Source: Agrobacterium sp. AGB01 | Lineage (GTDB): Bacteria; Pseudomonadota; Alphaproteobacteria; Rhizobiales; Rhizobiaceae | Length of the DNA: 64,000 bases | Direction of reading: 5' to 3' | NCBI RefSeq assembly: GCF_014851585.1 | Contig: NZ_JACVAB010000001.1 | Span: 868,001-932,000 of the forward strand | In this document: one piece after another, positions 43,942 to 52,237 of the stretch | Layout of the letters: every line of letters begins with the position of its first letter | How positions within the stretch are numbered: the stretch's first letter is position 1 | The notes under the pieces: model-generated | Told to the model about the DNA's origin: nothing | The model's database searches: none | What the model saw: the letters and a program-made list of their open reading frames with translations, nothing else | Program-made: the position numbers and the translations under genes

Positions 43942-46590
43942 TCAGCCTTTGAGAGTCCTCTCAACGATGTCACGCACATCAGTGGAAAGCGCTGGTGCGT
44001 GCTCAATTTTCATCAGGGCAGAACGTGCCTTGTCAGCCCGGCCGGCCTCGAGAGACCGCCATGAGCGCATGCATGTCAGAATGCGCGCAGCAAGCTGCGG
44101 GTTTTTCTTATCGATTTCGATGATCTGCTCGGCAATGAAAGCGTAGGCTAGACCATCCGGGCGATTGAAACCGGTGGCGTTTGCAAAGGCAAAGTTGCCG
44201 ACAAGCGAGCGAACGCGGTTCGGGTTGCCTGCAATGAAGTGCTTCGACTGCATCAACTTCTTGACGCGGTCCAGCGCGTCGTGGCCGGGAATGGTGGCCT
44301 GAATGGCAAACCACTTGTCGATGACAAGTGCGTTGTTTGCAAAGCGTGTTTCAAACGACGCCAGCGCTTCTGCTGTCTCGGTCGCCGCAGGAAAGCGGTG
44401 CGCAAGGACGGTCAAGGCATGGGCAAGGTCAGTCATGTTGCTAGCAGTGCGGAAGGCTTCTGCTGCTCGTGCCGGATCTTTTTCGGCGTAAGACAGGTAG
44501 AGCAAAGCACTGTTGCGCAGGGCACGGCGTCCGGCACTGGCTGCATCTGGCGTAAATTCGCCTTCGGTGCGCATGTCTTCCGCTAGGCGGACAAAGGTTT
44601 CCTGGCCACCCTGTGCGATGATCGCCAGCACTTCGCCACGTGCTTTGTGAATGGCGTCGGGATCATTGTCCCTGCCAAGTTCACGGGCAATGTCGGATTC
44701 ACTTGGCAGCGCAAGCGCCTGCGCTCTGAAGGCAGGTTCCAGACTGTCGTCTGATGCGATTTCCAACAGCGCTGTAATCAGGTCCGGTGCAAAGCTGACA
44801 GCCTTGCCCTGTTTTACCGATGTCACGGCTTCGATCAGGTTTGGTAGTGCAAGGTCGGTAATCGCCTGCCAACGCGAGAACAGGTCTGCGTCATTGCGGG
44901 CAATATGCACGAGGTCGGCAGGTGTTTGGTCGAAATGCAGGTTGATCGGTGCGGAGAAGCTGCGGTTGAGTGAAACAACCGGGCGAGAGGAAATGCCGGA
45001 GAACACGAAAGTCTGTGAGCGCTCGGTCAGGTGAATGACACCATTGGAAAACTCGCCACCCTCGACCTGTGTCGGCTCGGCAATCTGGCCATTGTCCAGC
45101 AGCAGCGCGGTGCTGAGCGGAATATGCATCGGCTCTTTGTTCTGCTGGCCGGGTGTTGGCGGAATTGTCTGCTCAAGCGACAGGGTACAGGTCTGTGCTG
45201 CCGCGTCGTAAGCAGTGGATACGCTGACCAGCGGCGTGCCGGCCTGACGGTACCACAGCGAAAACTGTGTCAGGTCACGACCGCTGGCATCTTCGAAACA
45301 TTTCACAAAGTCTTCGACGGTTGCTGCATCGCCGTCATGACGTTCGAAATACAGGTCCATGCCCTTTTTGAAACCATCCTGGCCAAGCAGGGTGGCAATC
45401 ATCCGGGTAACTTCGGAGCCTTTTTCGTATACAGTCGTCGTGTAGAAATTGTTGATTTCGCGGTATTTCTCTGGACGAACGGCGTGTGCGAGCGGTCCGC
45501 CGTCTTCCGGAAACTGCTCCGCTTTCAGGTGACGCACTTCCGCAATACGCTTGACGGCGCGCGAGCGCATGTCAGCCGAGAACTCATGATCGCGATATAC
45601 GGTCAGGCCTTCTTTCAGGCACAGCTGGAACCAGTCGCGGCAGGTAATACGGTTGCCGGTCCAGTTATGGAAATATTCGTGAGCGATGATCGCTTCGATA
45701 TTGGCGTAGTCCGCATCGGTTGCGGTCTCAGGATCGGCCAGGACGTATTTGTCGTTGAATACGTTGAGACCCTTGTTCTCCATCGCGCCCATGTTGAAGT
45801 CAGATACGGCAACGATCATAAAAATATCGAGATCGTATTCGCGGCCGAAACGGTCTTCATCCCACTTCATCGAGCGCTTCAGCGCATCCATGGCGTAGGT
45901 GGCGCGCGGCTCCTTGCCGTGCTCGACGTAGATCTTCAGCGCAACTTCACGGCCAGACATGGTTGTGAATGTATCTTCCACAACGCCTAGATCGCCTGCG
46001 ACAAGCGCAAACAGATAGCTTGGCTTCGGGTGCGGATCGAACCAGGCTGCGAAATGACGGCCTTCGTCGTAATTGCCACCACCGAGAAAGTTTCCGTTCG
46101 ACAGCAGTAGGGGATTACCCTCTTTCTGCGAGATGATGGTGATCGTGTAAGGTGCCAATACATCCGGACGATCCGGGAAATAGGTGATGCGACGGAAGCC
46201 TTCTGCTTCACACTGCGTGCAGTAAATGCCGCCAGTGCGGTAAAGGCCCATCAACTGGGTGTTGGATGTCGGGTTGATATAGTTGGTAACGCAAATCTCG
46301 AACGGTTCGCTTTCCGGCAGATCACGGATTGTCAGGCTTTCCGGAGTTGCGTCATATTGTGCAGCAGGAATATCGATCTGATCCAGAAGCAGACCGGACA
46401 GAACAAGCTCGTCACCATCCAGTACCAGCGGTGCTTTTGCATCGACACCTTCGCGCCGGTGAAAAATCAGACGCGCTTCGACTTTGGTGTTTTCAGGGTC
46501 GAGTTCAAAGGTGAGATCCACCCGTTCCAAAACAAAATCTGTTGGGCGGTAATCTGCCAGGTGAACGATCTGGCCCGTGTCTGTTCGCAT
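43942..46590 (-). CDS. pepN: Aminopeptidase N, M1 metallopeptidase
   Basis: An 882-residue zinc aminopeptidase that trims N-terminal residues from peptides in the cytoplasm. The exopeptidase motif GAMEN is at 268-272, the zinc site HEYFH at 304-308, and the third ligand Glu327 in LKEGLTVYRD. Length and order match proteobacterial PepN (about 870-890). Start ATG 46590 follows CAGGAATAG. A single gene, ended by a clear bidirectional terminator. Confidence 0.96.
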   Translation of the reverse strand: MRTDTGQIVHLADYRPTDFVLERVDLTFELDPENTKVEARLIFHRREGVDAKAPLVLDGDELVLSGLLLDQIDIPAAQYDATPESLTIRDLPESEPFEICVTNYINPTSNTQLMGLYRTGGIYCTQCEAEGFRRITYFPDRPDVLAPYTITIISQKEGNPLLLSNGNFLGGGNYDEGRHFAAWFDPHPKPSYLFALVAGDLGVVEDTFTTMSGREVALKIYVEHGKEPRATYAMDALKRSMKWDEDRFGREYDLDIFMIVAVSDFNMGAMENKGLNVFNDKYVLADPETATDADYANIEAIIAHEYFHNWTGNRITCRDWFQLCLKEGLTVYRDHEFSADMRSRAVKRIAEVRHLKAEQFPEDGGPLAHAVRPEKYREINNFYTTTVYEKGSEVTRMIATLLGQDGFKKGMDLYFERHDGDAATVEDFVKCFEDASGRDLTQFSLWYRQAGTPLVSVSTAYDAAAQTCTLSLEQTIPPTPGQQNKEPMHIPLSTALLLDNGQIAEPTQVEGGEFSNGVIHLTERSQTFVFSGISSRPVVSLNRSFSAPINLHFDQTPADLVHIARNDADLFSRWQAITDLALPNLIEAVTSVKQGKAVSFAPDLITALLEIASDDSLEPAFRAQALALPSESDIARELGRDNDPDAIHKARGEVLAIIAQGGQETFVRLAEDMRTEGEFTPDAASAGRRALRNSALLYLSYAEKDPARAAEAFRTASNMTDLAHALTVLAHRFPAATETAEALASFETRFANNALVIDKWFAIQATIPGHDALDRVKKLMQSKHFIAGNPNRVRSLVGNFAFANATGFNRPDGLAYAFIAEQIIEIDKKNPQLAARILTCMRSWRSLEAGRADKARSALMKIEHAPALSTDVRDIVERTLKG

Positions 46591-47159
46591 GACTATTCCT
46601 GAATGAACTTATGTCTGCCGCTACCGGACATCATGGAACATGCCGCCCGAATGTAAAATTAATTTTGAGATTCACAATCATGTGAAACGCGAAAAACATA
46701 ATGTCCTTCGTAGTAGCTGCCAGACAATCTGTTCACGGAAAACCAATGAATGTGCCTCGCATTGGCACATATTCACATCAAATGTTGAACGATTACTGAA
46801 ATTATGTCTTTGCCCGAATAATAATTTGGCAAATCTATATGGAGGAGTAAGTCGAGGCAGACTTGACCTCCCCGGTGGCAAGTTCTTACCGCAGCTTACT
46901 TTGTTTTCGCTGTGTTGGCGGAGACAATATCCTGGCCATAGCATCGAACTTATGTCGCGCTGGAAAATGCCTTGTAAGCGACGATCAAAACACGCGCCGC
47001 AATAGGTGCCGTAAATTTCCAAGCCTATTCATGGTTCGATAACACGTTTTGATGAAAGTGCGATCAAATATGGGTTATAGGTAAAATCCATTTCCGTGCG
47101 CCGCCGTCTCTGCTTGCTTCGATAGCGCGTTTTTTCCAGATGTCCTGAGTGCAATTCCG
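46591..47159. other. Intergenic region with hairpins between pepN and the DMT gene
   Basis: A 569-base gap between divergent genes. The short ORFs in it (on both strands around 46640-47020) have no protein-like composition. It holds a hairpin at 46750-46770 (ATGTGCC-tcgcatt-GGCACAT), the structured segment at 46841-46891, and TTTGAT...ATCAAA at 47048-47068. The promoters of both flanking genes must lie here. Confidence 0.5.
46841..46891 (+). ncRNA. Two consecutive hairpins, possible small RNA
   Basis: First hairpin: GGAGG (46841-46845) with CCTCC (46867-46871), and inside it AAGTC with GACTT around a 6-base loop. Second: CGGT with ACCG (46873-46891). On the minus strand the first hairpin exposes CTCCTCC, an anti-Shine-Dalgarno-like sequence as used by some alphaproteobacterial trans-acting RNAs. 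The strand is uncertain and no T-run terminator was found, so this is a weak candidate. Confidence 0.3.
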
Positions 47160-48098
47160 ATGAGCGTGGCAGCAATAAATCCAATTCGCGGTATCAGTTT
47201 CAAGGTGCTGTCGGTAATGCTGTTTTTGATGATGCAGACCTGCATCAAGTCGGCAGGCGCGGATATTCCGGCGGGACAGATTACCTTTTTTCGCTCGGCC
47301 TTCGCGCTGGTCCCCATTCTTATCTATCTTGCCTGGCTGAAGGATCTGCCAGGTGCTTTTTATACCCGTCATCCCTTCGGTCATTTCAAACGTGGCGTTC
47401 TCGGCATCCTGTCAATGGCCTGTGGTTTTTATGGCCTTGTGCATCTGCCCATGCCGGATGCCATCGCGCTTGGTTATGCCTCTCCGCTGATGGCGGTCAT
47501 TTTTGCCGCCGTGTTGCTGCGTGAACAGGTGAGGGTCTATCGCTGGACGGCCGTTTTCGTCGGCATGATCGGCGTTATTGTTATTCTGTTTCCCAAGCTG
47601 ACTTTGCTGCGGGAAGGTGGCTTTGGCAGCAGCGAAGGCATGGGCGCTCTCTCGGTCATGGCGGCAGCAGTGCTGGCAGGCATGGCGATGATCCAGGTGC
47701 GTCAGTTGGTCGTCAGCGAAAAGACCGCCACCATCGTTGTCTATTTCTCGATAACCGGTGCCGTCTTGTCGCTGTTTACGTTGCCATTCGGTTGGGTCTC
47801 ACTCAGCGCCACGGATACCGCGCTGCTCATCGCCGGTGGTATATTTGGTGGCGTGGCGCAGTTGTTCCTGACTGAAAGCTACCGCCATGCCGAGGTTTCG
47901 ACCATCGCACCGTTTGAATACAGCTCCATCATCATCGGGATCGGGATTTCCTATGTGATGTTCGGTGATATCCCGACATTCACCATGCTGGTGGGAACAG
48001 CTATCGTCATTTCGGCCGGTATCTTTATTATCTACCGCGAACATCGTCTCGGACTGAGCCGCAAGGCAAGCAAGAAAGCCTCAACCCCACAGGGCTGA
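47160..48098 (+). CDS. DMT family transporter with two EamA domains
   Basis: A 312-residue ten-helix membrane protein of the drug/metabolite transporter superfamily. Two EamA repeats are seen (helices 1-5 from FKVLSVMLFLMMQTCIKSAG, and 6-10 from ALSVMAAAVLAGMAMIQVRQ), with the typical FFRSAFALVPILI loop. Substrate unknown; such proteins often export amino acids, nucleosides or drugs. ATG 47160 follows a short poorly matched site. Confidence 0.88.
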   Translation: MSVAAINPIRGISFKVLSVMLFLMMQTCIKSAGADIPAGQITFFRSAFALVPILIYLAWLKDLPGAFYTRHPFGHFKRGVLGILSMACGFYGLVHLPMPDAIALGYASPLMAVIFAAVLLREQVRVYRWTAVFVGMIGVIVILFPKLTLLREGGFGSSEGMGALSVMAAAVLAGMAMIQVRQLVVSEKTATIVVYFSITGAVLSLFTLPFGWVSLSATDTALLIAGGIFGGVAQLFLTESYRHAEVSTIAPFEYSSIIIGIGISYVMFGDIPTFTMLVGTAIVISAGIFIIYREHRLGLSRKASKKASTPQG

Positions 48099-48271
48099 TT
48101 TTCTTCATATAAATGCGTAGAGTTGTAACATAACTGTCTATTGCACCTGTTACCCGTTGTCCTGGTTGTTAAAATTTAGTTAAAAGATAATTCTAGGGTA
48201 ATGCAGTTTTTGCTAATGCTTGTGTTGCAGGCTGGTAAAAGCGGAAATGGGGTTGAGCGTGGTGAAGTGCA

Positions 48272-48289
48272 CGCCTGCTTTTGCAGGCG
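48272..48289. other. Hairpin in the leader of the orphan gene at 48381
   Basis: CGCCTGC-tttt-GCAGGCG is a perfect 7-base stem with a T4 loop. It lies about 90 bases ahead of the next start and 170 bases after the DMT gene. No T-run follows, so it is not a clear terminator; the rest of 48099-48380 is A/T-rich with no gene. Confidence 0.4.
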
Positions 48290-48380
48290 GTGTATTATCC
48301 TGTACGCTCATGATTGCGATGCATGCTTCAATCAGTGATTATGGTGAGACTGCCAGGTTCGTTCATGTCGGGAGGATATC

Positions 48381-49265
48381 TTGAAAAGATATACGCCCGC
48401 TGAACTTGTAGAACATCCGGCATTCGTTAGCGGCTTGAGTGATCTGGCGCAGGTTTTACGCGCCGTCTTCGCGGAAGGTCCACGGATGGCCAAGATGCTT
48501 GCCGCCCACCAACGCTGGTTATTAAGCCAGGCCGGAATGGCGTTGCATCTTGAAAATGGCGAGGCGGGCCTGACGATTGCCTCCCTGCGCGATCTGATCA
48601 CGCCCCATGGCATTGCCAGCCGTAACACTGTTCAGAACTTTCTCGAGCAGTTGGAAATCTACCGCTTCATCGAAGTAGTCGGTAAAAACGGCCGCTATTA
48701 TCCGCGTCGTTACCGCGCGACGGAAACCACCGAAGGCGCGATGTTCCGCTGGTACGCCAGCAATCTGATGGTGGTGGATGGCATGGATGGCGGCGTGCGT
48801 GCGGCGCGGCTGATCAGCCAACCGCAATTGTTCCGGCTAGCTCACCCACGCGCCATTCGCAATTGCATCGAATCCAAGGAATGGCGCGAACCGCCCGAGA
48901 ACGTTGCAATGTTTATGTGGACGGAAGGCGGCGGTCTGGTGGTGGATGATTTCATCGCCCGCATCAAAAATGTCGATATAACCCAGAAACGCATCGATAT
49001 CGGTTACGTCAACATTCCTGAACTGGCGACCGAGTTCATGATGTCGCGCACCCATTTCCAGCGTATGATGCGCAAGGCCATGGATATGGAGCTGATCGGC
49101 TGGTCAGACGATGCGCCGCGTTCCGGCATGTGGTTATCGAAGCAGTTTCTGCATGACTATGCCGGCTGGCAGGCTGTGAAGATCGCCCATGTCAACAATG
49201 CATTCGTGACGGTCGTGGAAAGCCACGGTGATGAGATGACTATGCCACAAGTCAACCGCGATTGA
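48381..49265 (+). CDS. Protein of unknown function with two winged-helix-like segments
   Basis: A 294-residue soluble protein; TTG start 48381 follows GGGAGGA. I do not recognise a named family. Two stretches read as helix-turn-helix or winged-helix: residues about 65-105 (TIASLRDLITPHGIASRNTV, then FLEQLEIYRFIEVVGKNGRY) and about 205-245 (NIPELATEFMMSRTHFQRMM, then DMELIGWSDD). The spacing suggests a duplicated DNA-binding module. It is a single gene. A regulator is the natural guess, but no target or sensor is seen. Confidence 0.7.
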   Translation: MKRYTPAELVEHPAFVSGLSDLAQVLRAVFAEGPRMAKMLAAHQRWLLSQAGMALHLENGEAGLTIASLRDLITPHGIASRNTVQNFLEQLEIYRFIEVVGKNGRYYPRRYRATETTEGAMFRWYASNLMVVDGMDGGVRAARLISQPQLFRLAHPRAIRNCIESKEWREPPENVAMFMWTEGGGLVVDDFIARIKNVDITQKRIDIGYVNIPELATEFMMSRTHFQRMMRKAMDMELIGWSDDAPRSGMWLSKQFLHDYAGWQAVKIAHVNNAFVTVVESHGDEMTMPQVNRD

Positions 49266-49333
49266 CTGTGCGGTCTTGCTGGCCGTCGATGGTACCAGTG
49301 CGCCAATGGCGCTTTATTTCCAAAAAGGTCCAT

Positions 49334-49370
49334 AAAAACCAAAAGAGCGTCTTTCTGTCGAAAAACGCTC
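49334..49370 (-). terminator. Intrinsic terminator for the small gene at 49407-49598
   Basis: Arms GAGCGT (49345-49350) and ACGCTC (49365-49370) with an extra TTT/AAA pairing inside; on the minus strand the stem is followed by TTTTGGTTTTT. It lies about 37 bases past the stop codon. Confidence 0.65.
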
Positions 49371-49406
49371 ACGGTACCGCAATTTTTAAAACGTGACGCC
49401 TTTGGA

Positions 49407-49598
49407 TCAGCGTGCACGAAAATCCGCAAAAACTTGCGAAGGGCGCGTTACACCATGCTGAACAGCATAGGCACGTGCGGTAATTTGTTCGTTCGTTGCC
49501 GAACCGAAACGGTGGTAACCCTGACTGGAGCGGGGGCCAACCCCTGCGAGCCTGAGTGTTTCAAAGCCGGAGTGAACCGGACGAAAGCGAGTTGTCAT
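49407..49598 (-). CDS. Small hypothetical protein, 63 aa
   Basis: Starts MTTRFRPVHSGFETLRLAGV and continues with GYHRFGSATNEQITARAYAVQHGV, ending FADFRAR. It is rich in Arg, Gly and aromatic residues, with no membrane segment. It has AAGGAACC ahead of the ATG and a terminator after it, so it behaves like a real gene, while the overlapping plus-strand frame does not. From memory similar small proteins occur in other rhizobia. Function unknown. Confidence 0.6.
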   Translation of the reverse strand: MTTRFRPVHSGFETLRLAGVGPRSSQGYHRFGSATNEQITARAYAVQHGVTRPSQVFADFRAR

Positions 49599-49750
49599 AG
49601 CCTTGGTTCCTTAAACCTATTTCCTCCCAAGACATGAGGTGCTTATGACAGCGGTCGTCGGATTCGACAATCAGGGTAAATGCGGCGCTGTTATGCGTTA
49701 ACCGCATGGCTATTTTCATAAAACATTTACAATGGTCAAAAACCAAGCAT

Positions 49751-50623
49751 TTACATTTGAGCAAGACGGGATTTGAAAGATAATAAATCCTGCCAGGCCA
49801 ATGCCTTACTGGCTGGAGCATTAAGCAATTCCTGCGGATGCAGGCTGGCAAGTGCCGGAATAATCGCGCCGCCAACGGGCACTTCACGCCACTGACCGCG
49901 CATTGTGTGGATGGTGCCGGTGCCGCCAAAGAAGAATCGGGCGGTGACGTTGCCCAAAAGCAACAGCAGTTTCGGCTCAAAAAGCGCGATCTGCCGCTCG
50001 ATGAAGGGGCGGCAAATGTTCATTTCCGGCCCGGAAGGGGCGCGGTTGCCCGGCGGGCGCCATGGCACGGTGTTGGCAAGCGCGATCTGATTGCGGTCGA
50101 GATCGATCGCTGCCAGCATACGGTCTAGCAACATGCCTGCCTTGCCGGAGAAAGGCAGGCCGTCGCGGTCGTCATCCGCATCCGGCATTGGGCCAATGAT
50201 CATGACCTTGGAGCCCGGTGTACCCGTCGCAAACACCGTATTGCGCGCACCGTTTTTAAGATTGCAGCCGTTGAAGCTTTCAAGGGCAGTTTTCAACTCT
50301 TCCAGGGAACGCGCACTTTCGGCCGCAAATCGGGCCGCAGCCACCGCCTGTTCGTCTGGCACCGCCATATTAGGCATGGAAGGTGTCGCCGCCGCAGGAC
50401 GTCCACCGGCGGCGGCAGATGGTTTGCCGGCATCGCCCCGTCCTGCCGTTTGGCCGGAGCGTGCATTGTCCGTCTGCCGCACCTGCTGTTTGGCACGGCT
50501 TGCCTCAAATTCCGCAAACCGGTCAATGGCCGTATCCTCCAGCAACCAGTCAACGCCAGCATCTGCATGAAAATGCAGAAGCGCGGCGAGTTCGGCGGGG
50601 GATAGGTCGTTTGCGGATATCAT
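49751..50623 (-). CDS. Uracil-DNA glycosylase superfamily protein, family 4-like
   Basis: A 290-residue DNA repair-type protein. About 110 residues of low-complexity linker (Ala, Gln, Gly rich) precede the glycosylase fold, which has GPMPDADDDRDGLPFSGKAG (active-site loop, usually beginning GE), PWRPPGNRAP, LLLLGNVTARF and the LHPQELL His motif (His262). Family 4 enzymes hold a 4Fe-4S cluster with four Cys; here only Cys120 and Cys204 remain, with Phe117 and Trp188 in the other two places. Such a branch is known in alphaproteobacteria. Activity on uracil is therefore plausible but not certain. Confidence 0.8.
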   Translation of the reverse strand: MISANDLSPAELAALLHFHADAGVDWLLEDTAIDRFAEFEASRAKQQVRQTDNARSGQTAGRGDAGKPSAAAGGRPAAATPSMPNMAVPDEQAVAAARFAAESARSLEELKTALESFNGCNLKNGARNTVFATGTPGSKVMIIGPMPDADDDRDGLPFSGKAGMLLDRMLAAIDLDRNQIALANTVPWRPPGNRAPSGPEMNICRPFIERQIALFEPKLLLLLGNVTARFFFGGTGTIHTMRGQWREVPVGGAIIPALASLHPQELLNAPASKALAWQDLLSFKSRLAQM

Positions 50624-50675
50624 GAGGTCAACATAGTGATCTGGCGGCGTAGATCAAAGTAAAAAGCGTCTTTGG

Positions 50676-51968
50676 TTACGCCGTCCAACGCTCAATGTCG
50701 CCATTCTCGCCAATCATGGCCAGACCGTGCGCAATCGACAGCAGTTCTCCGCCGCTTTCAATCTTGTCGGCGTCGAAACGCTGCGTGAAGATTTTACGCA
50801 CCGCAGGAACGAAGGATGTGCCTCCAGTCAGAAAGACCTTGTCGATGCTGGATGCATCAGTGTTGGTCTTGGTCAGGACTTCGTCGAGCGCGTCTTCGAT
50901 CTTGGCTAGATCGTCGCTGATCCAGGTGTCGAAATCCGCGCGGCGCACGGTCTTGCGGCCGGACTTTCCAAGCGGCGAGAAATTGAACTCTGCCTCTTCA
51001 TGCTGCGACAGTGCCATCTTGGTGGCCGAAATGGCCTGATAGAGCGGATAACCTTCGTCATGCTCAACCAGATCGATGAACATTTCCAGCTTTTCCGGCT
51101 CTAGCGCAGAACGCACCAGTGATTTCAGATCGGTGAATTCCTTTGACGTTTTGAAGATCGAAAGCTGGTTCCAGCGGCCGAAATTGACGTAGTAGCCGGC
51201 CGGTACATCGAGAACCTTGTCGAAGCTCTTGAACTGGCTGCCTTTGCCGATCTCTGGCGAGACCAGATTATCAATCATGCGAAAATCGAAATGGTCGCCG
51301 GCAACGCCAACACCGGAGTGACCGATGGGTTTTGCCGAAAGCTGGCCGCCATTGGTTTCGAAACGAATGAGTGAATAGTCGGTGGTGCCGCCGCCGAAGT
51401 CGGCGACCAGAACATTCGCATCTTTCTTGAGGCTCTGGGCAAAATAGTAGGCGGCTGCCACCGGCTCGTAAACATAGTGGATGTTTGGGAAACCCATGCG
51501 CGTCAAGGCTTCATTGTAGCGCTGCAGGGCAAGGTCTTCATTCGGGTTGGAGCCGGCAAACCGCACGGGACGACCAGCTACAACAGTGCCGATATCACCG
51601 TTCCAGTTATCGCCTGCATAGGTCTTCAGCTTGCGCAGGAAAACCTCCATCAGATCTTCGAAGGTCTGGCGCTTGGCGTAGATCAACGTGCCCTGGAACA
51701 GCGAGGAGGCGGCAAATGTCTTGATCGACTGCAGGAAACGGCAATCACCGGCGTGATCGATGAACTGGCGAATGGCGGCCTGACCGGCTTCCACCTGCAA
51801 TGCCGCAGCACCAAGCGACGGATCTTTCATAAAGGAAAGTGCGGTTCGCATGCTGTCTGTGTCACCGGCCATGCTGCTGAATTGCATGGAACGGCTCTGC
51901 GTGCCGTTTTCAGAGAGAGCCATGACCGTGTTGGTCGTGCCGAAGTCGAGGCCGAGCGCCCGTGCCAT
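50676..51968 (-). CDS. Hsp70-family protein, YegD-like, without substrate domain
   Basis: A 430-residue protein with only the actin-like ATPase domain of Hsp70: GLDFGTTNTVMALSENG at the start, VADFGGGTTDYSLIRF in the middle and FLTGGTSFVPAVRKIF near the end. The peptide-binding domain of DnaK is absent, as in E. coli YegD. The role is not known. A hairpin lies in its leader. It starts near the beta-lactamase gene, divergent from it, with 269 bases between. Confidence 0.88.
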   Translation of the reverse strand: MARALGLDFGTTNTVMALSENGTQSRSMQFSSMAGDTDSMRTALSFMKDPSLGAAALQVEAGQAAIRQFIDHAGDCRFLQSIKTFAASSLFQGTLIYAKRQTFEDLMEVFLRKLKTYAGDNWNGDIGTVVAGRPVRFAGSNPNEDLALQRYNEALTRMGFPNIHYVYEPVAAAYYFAQSLKKDANVLVADFGGGTTDYSLIRFETNGGQLSAKPIGHSGVGVAGDHFDFRMIDNLVSPEIGKGSQFKSFDKVLDVPAGYYVNFGRWNQLSIFKTSKEFTDLKSLVRSALEPEKLEMFIDLVEHDEGYPLYQAISATKMALSQHEEAEFNFSPLGKSGRKTVRRADFDTWISDDLAKIEDALDEVLTKTNTDASSIDKVFLTGGTSFVPAVRKIFTQRFDADKIESGGELLSIAHGLAMIGENGDIERWTA

Positions 51969-52000
51969 TGCGGTATCCTTTGTCGATAAAATAGCTGGCC

Positions 52001-52020
52001 GGACTGAGCGATGTCAGTCC
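52001..52020. other. Hairpin in the Hsp70-gene leader
   Basis: GGACTGA-gcgatg-TCAGTCC is a perfect 7-base stem with a 6-base loop, 33 bases upstream of the Hsp70-family start codon. It is not a CIRCE element or a known thermosensor by pattern. The rest of the 269-base gap shows no further structure I can name. Confidence 0.4.
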
Positions 52021-52237
52021 CGCAAATAAAAAGGCGTCAATTGACACCTGTGATTTTTGAAGAGGGCGGGTGATCGCATAGGAGATTGTGAATGGCAAGC
52101 ATGGCGCACGCGTTTTCTTAAGTCATGCCGCAATAAAGCCACGGGGGTTGGCGCAATACGAAGATGGGGATGGACATGATTTGATGAAACGCACGGCGCT
52201 TGTTGTTTTTGAGTAAGGCGCCTCAGGAGGGCGACGT

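Noticed and set aside
45031..45990. A 319-residue plus-strand frame
   Set aside because: Antisense to pepN across its zinc site; not protein-like.
46640..47022. Two overlapping frames of about 115-120 residues on opposite strands
   Set aside because: Neither has a good ribosome site, family likeness or sensible composition; they overlap a hairpin-rich intergenic area.
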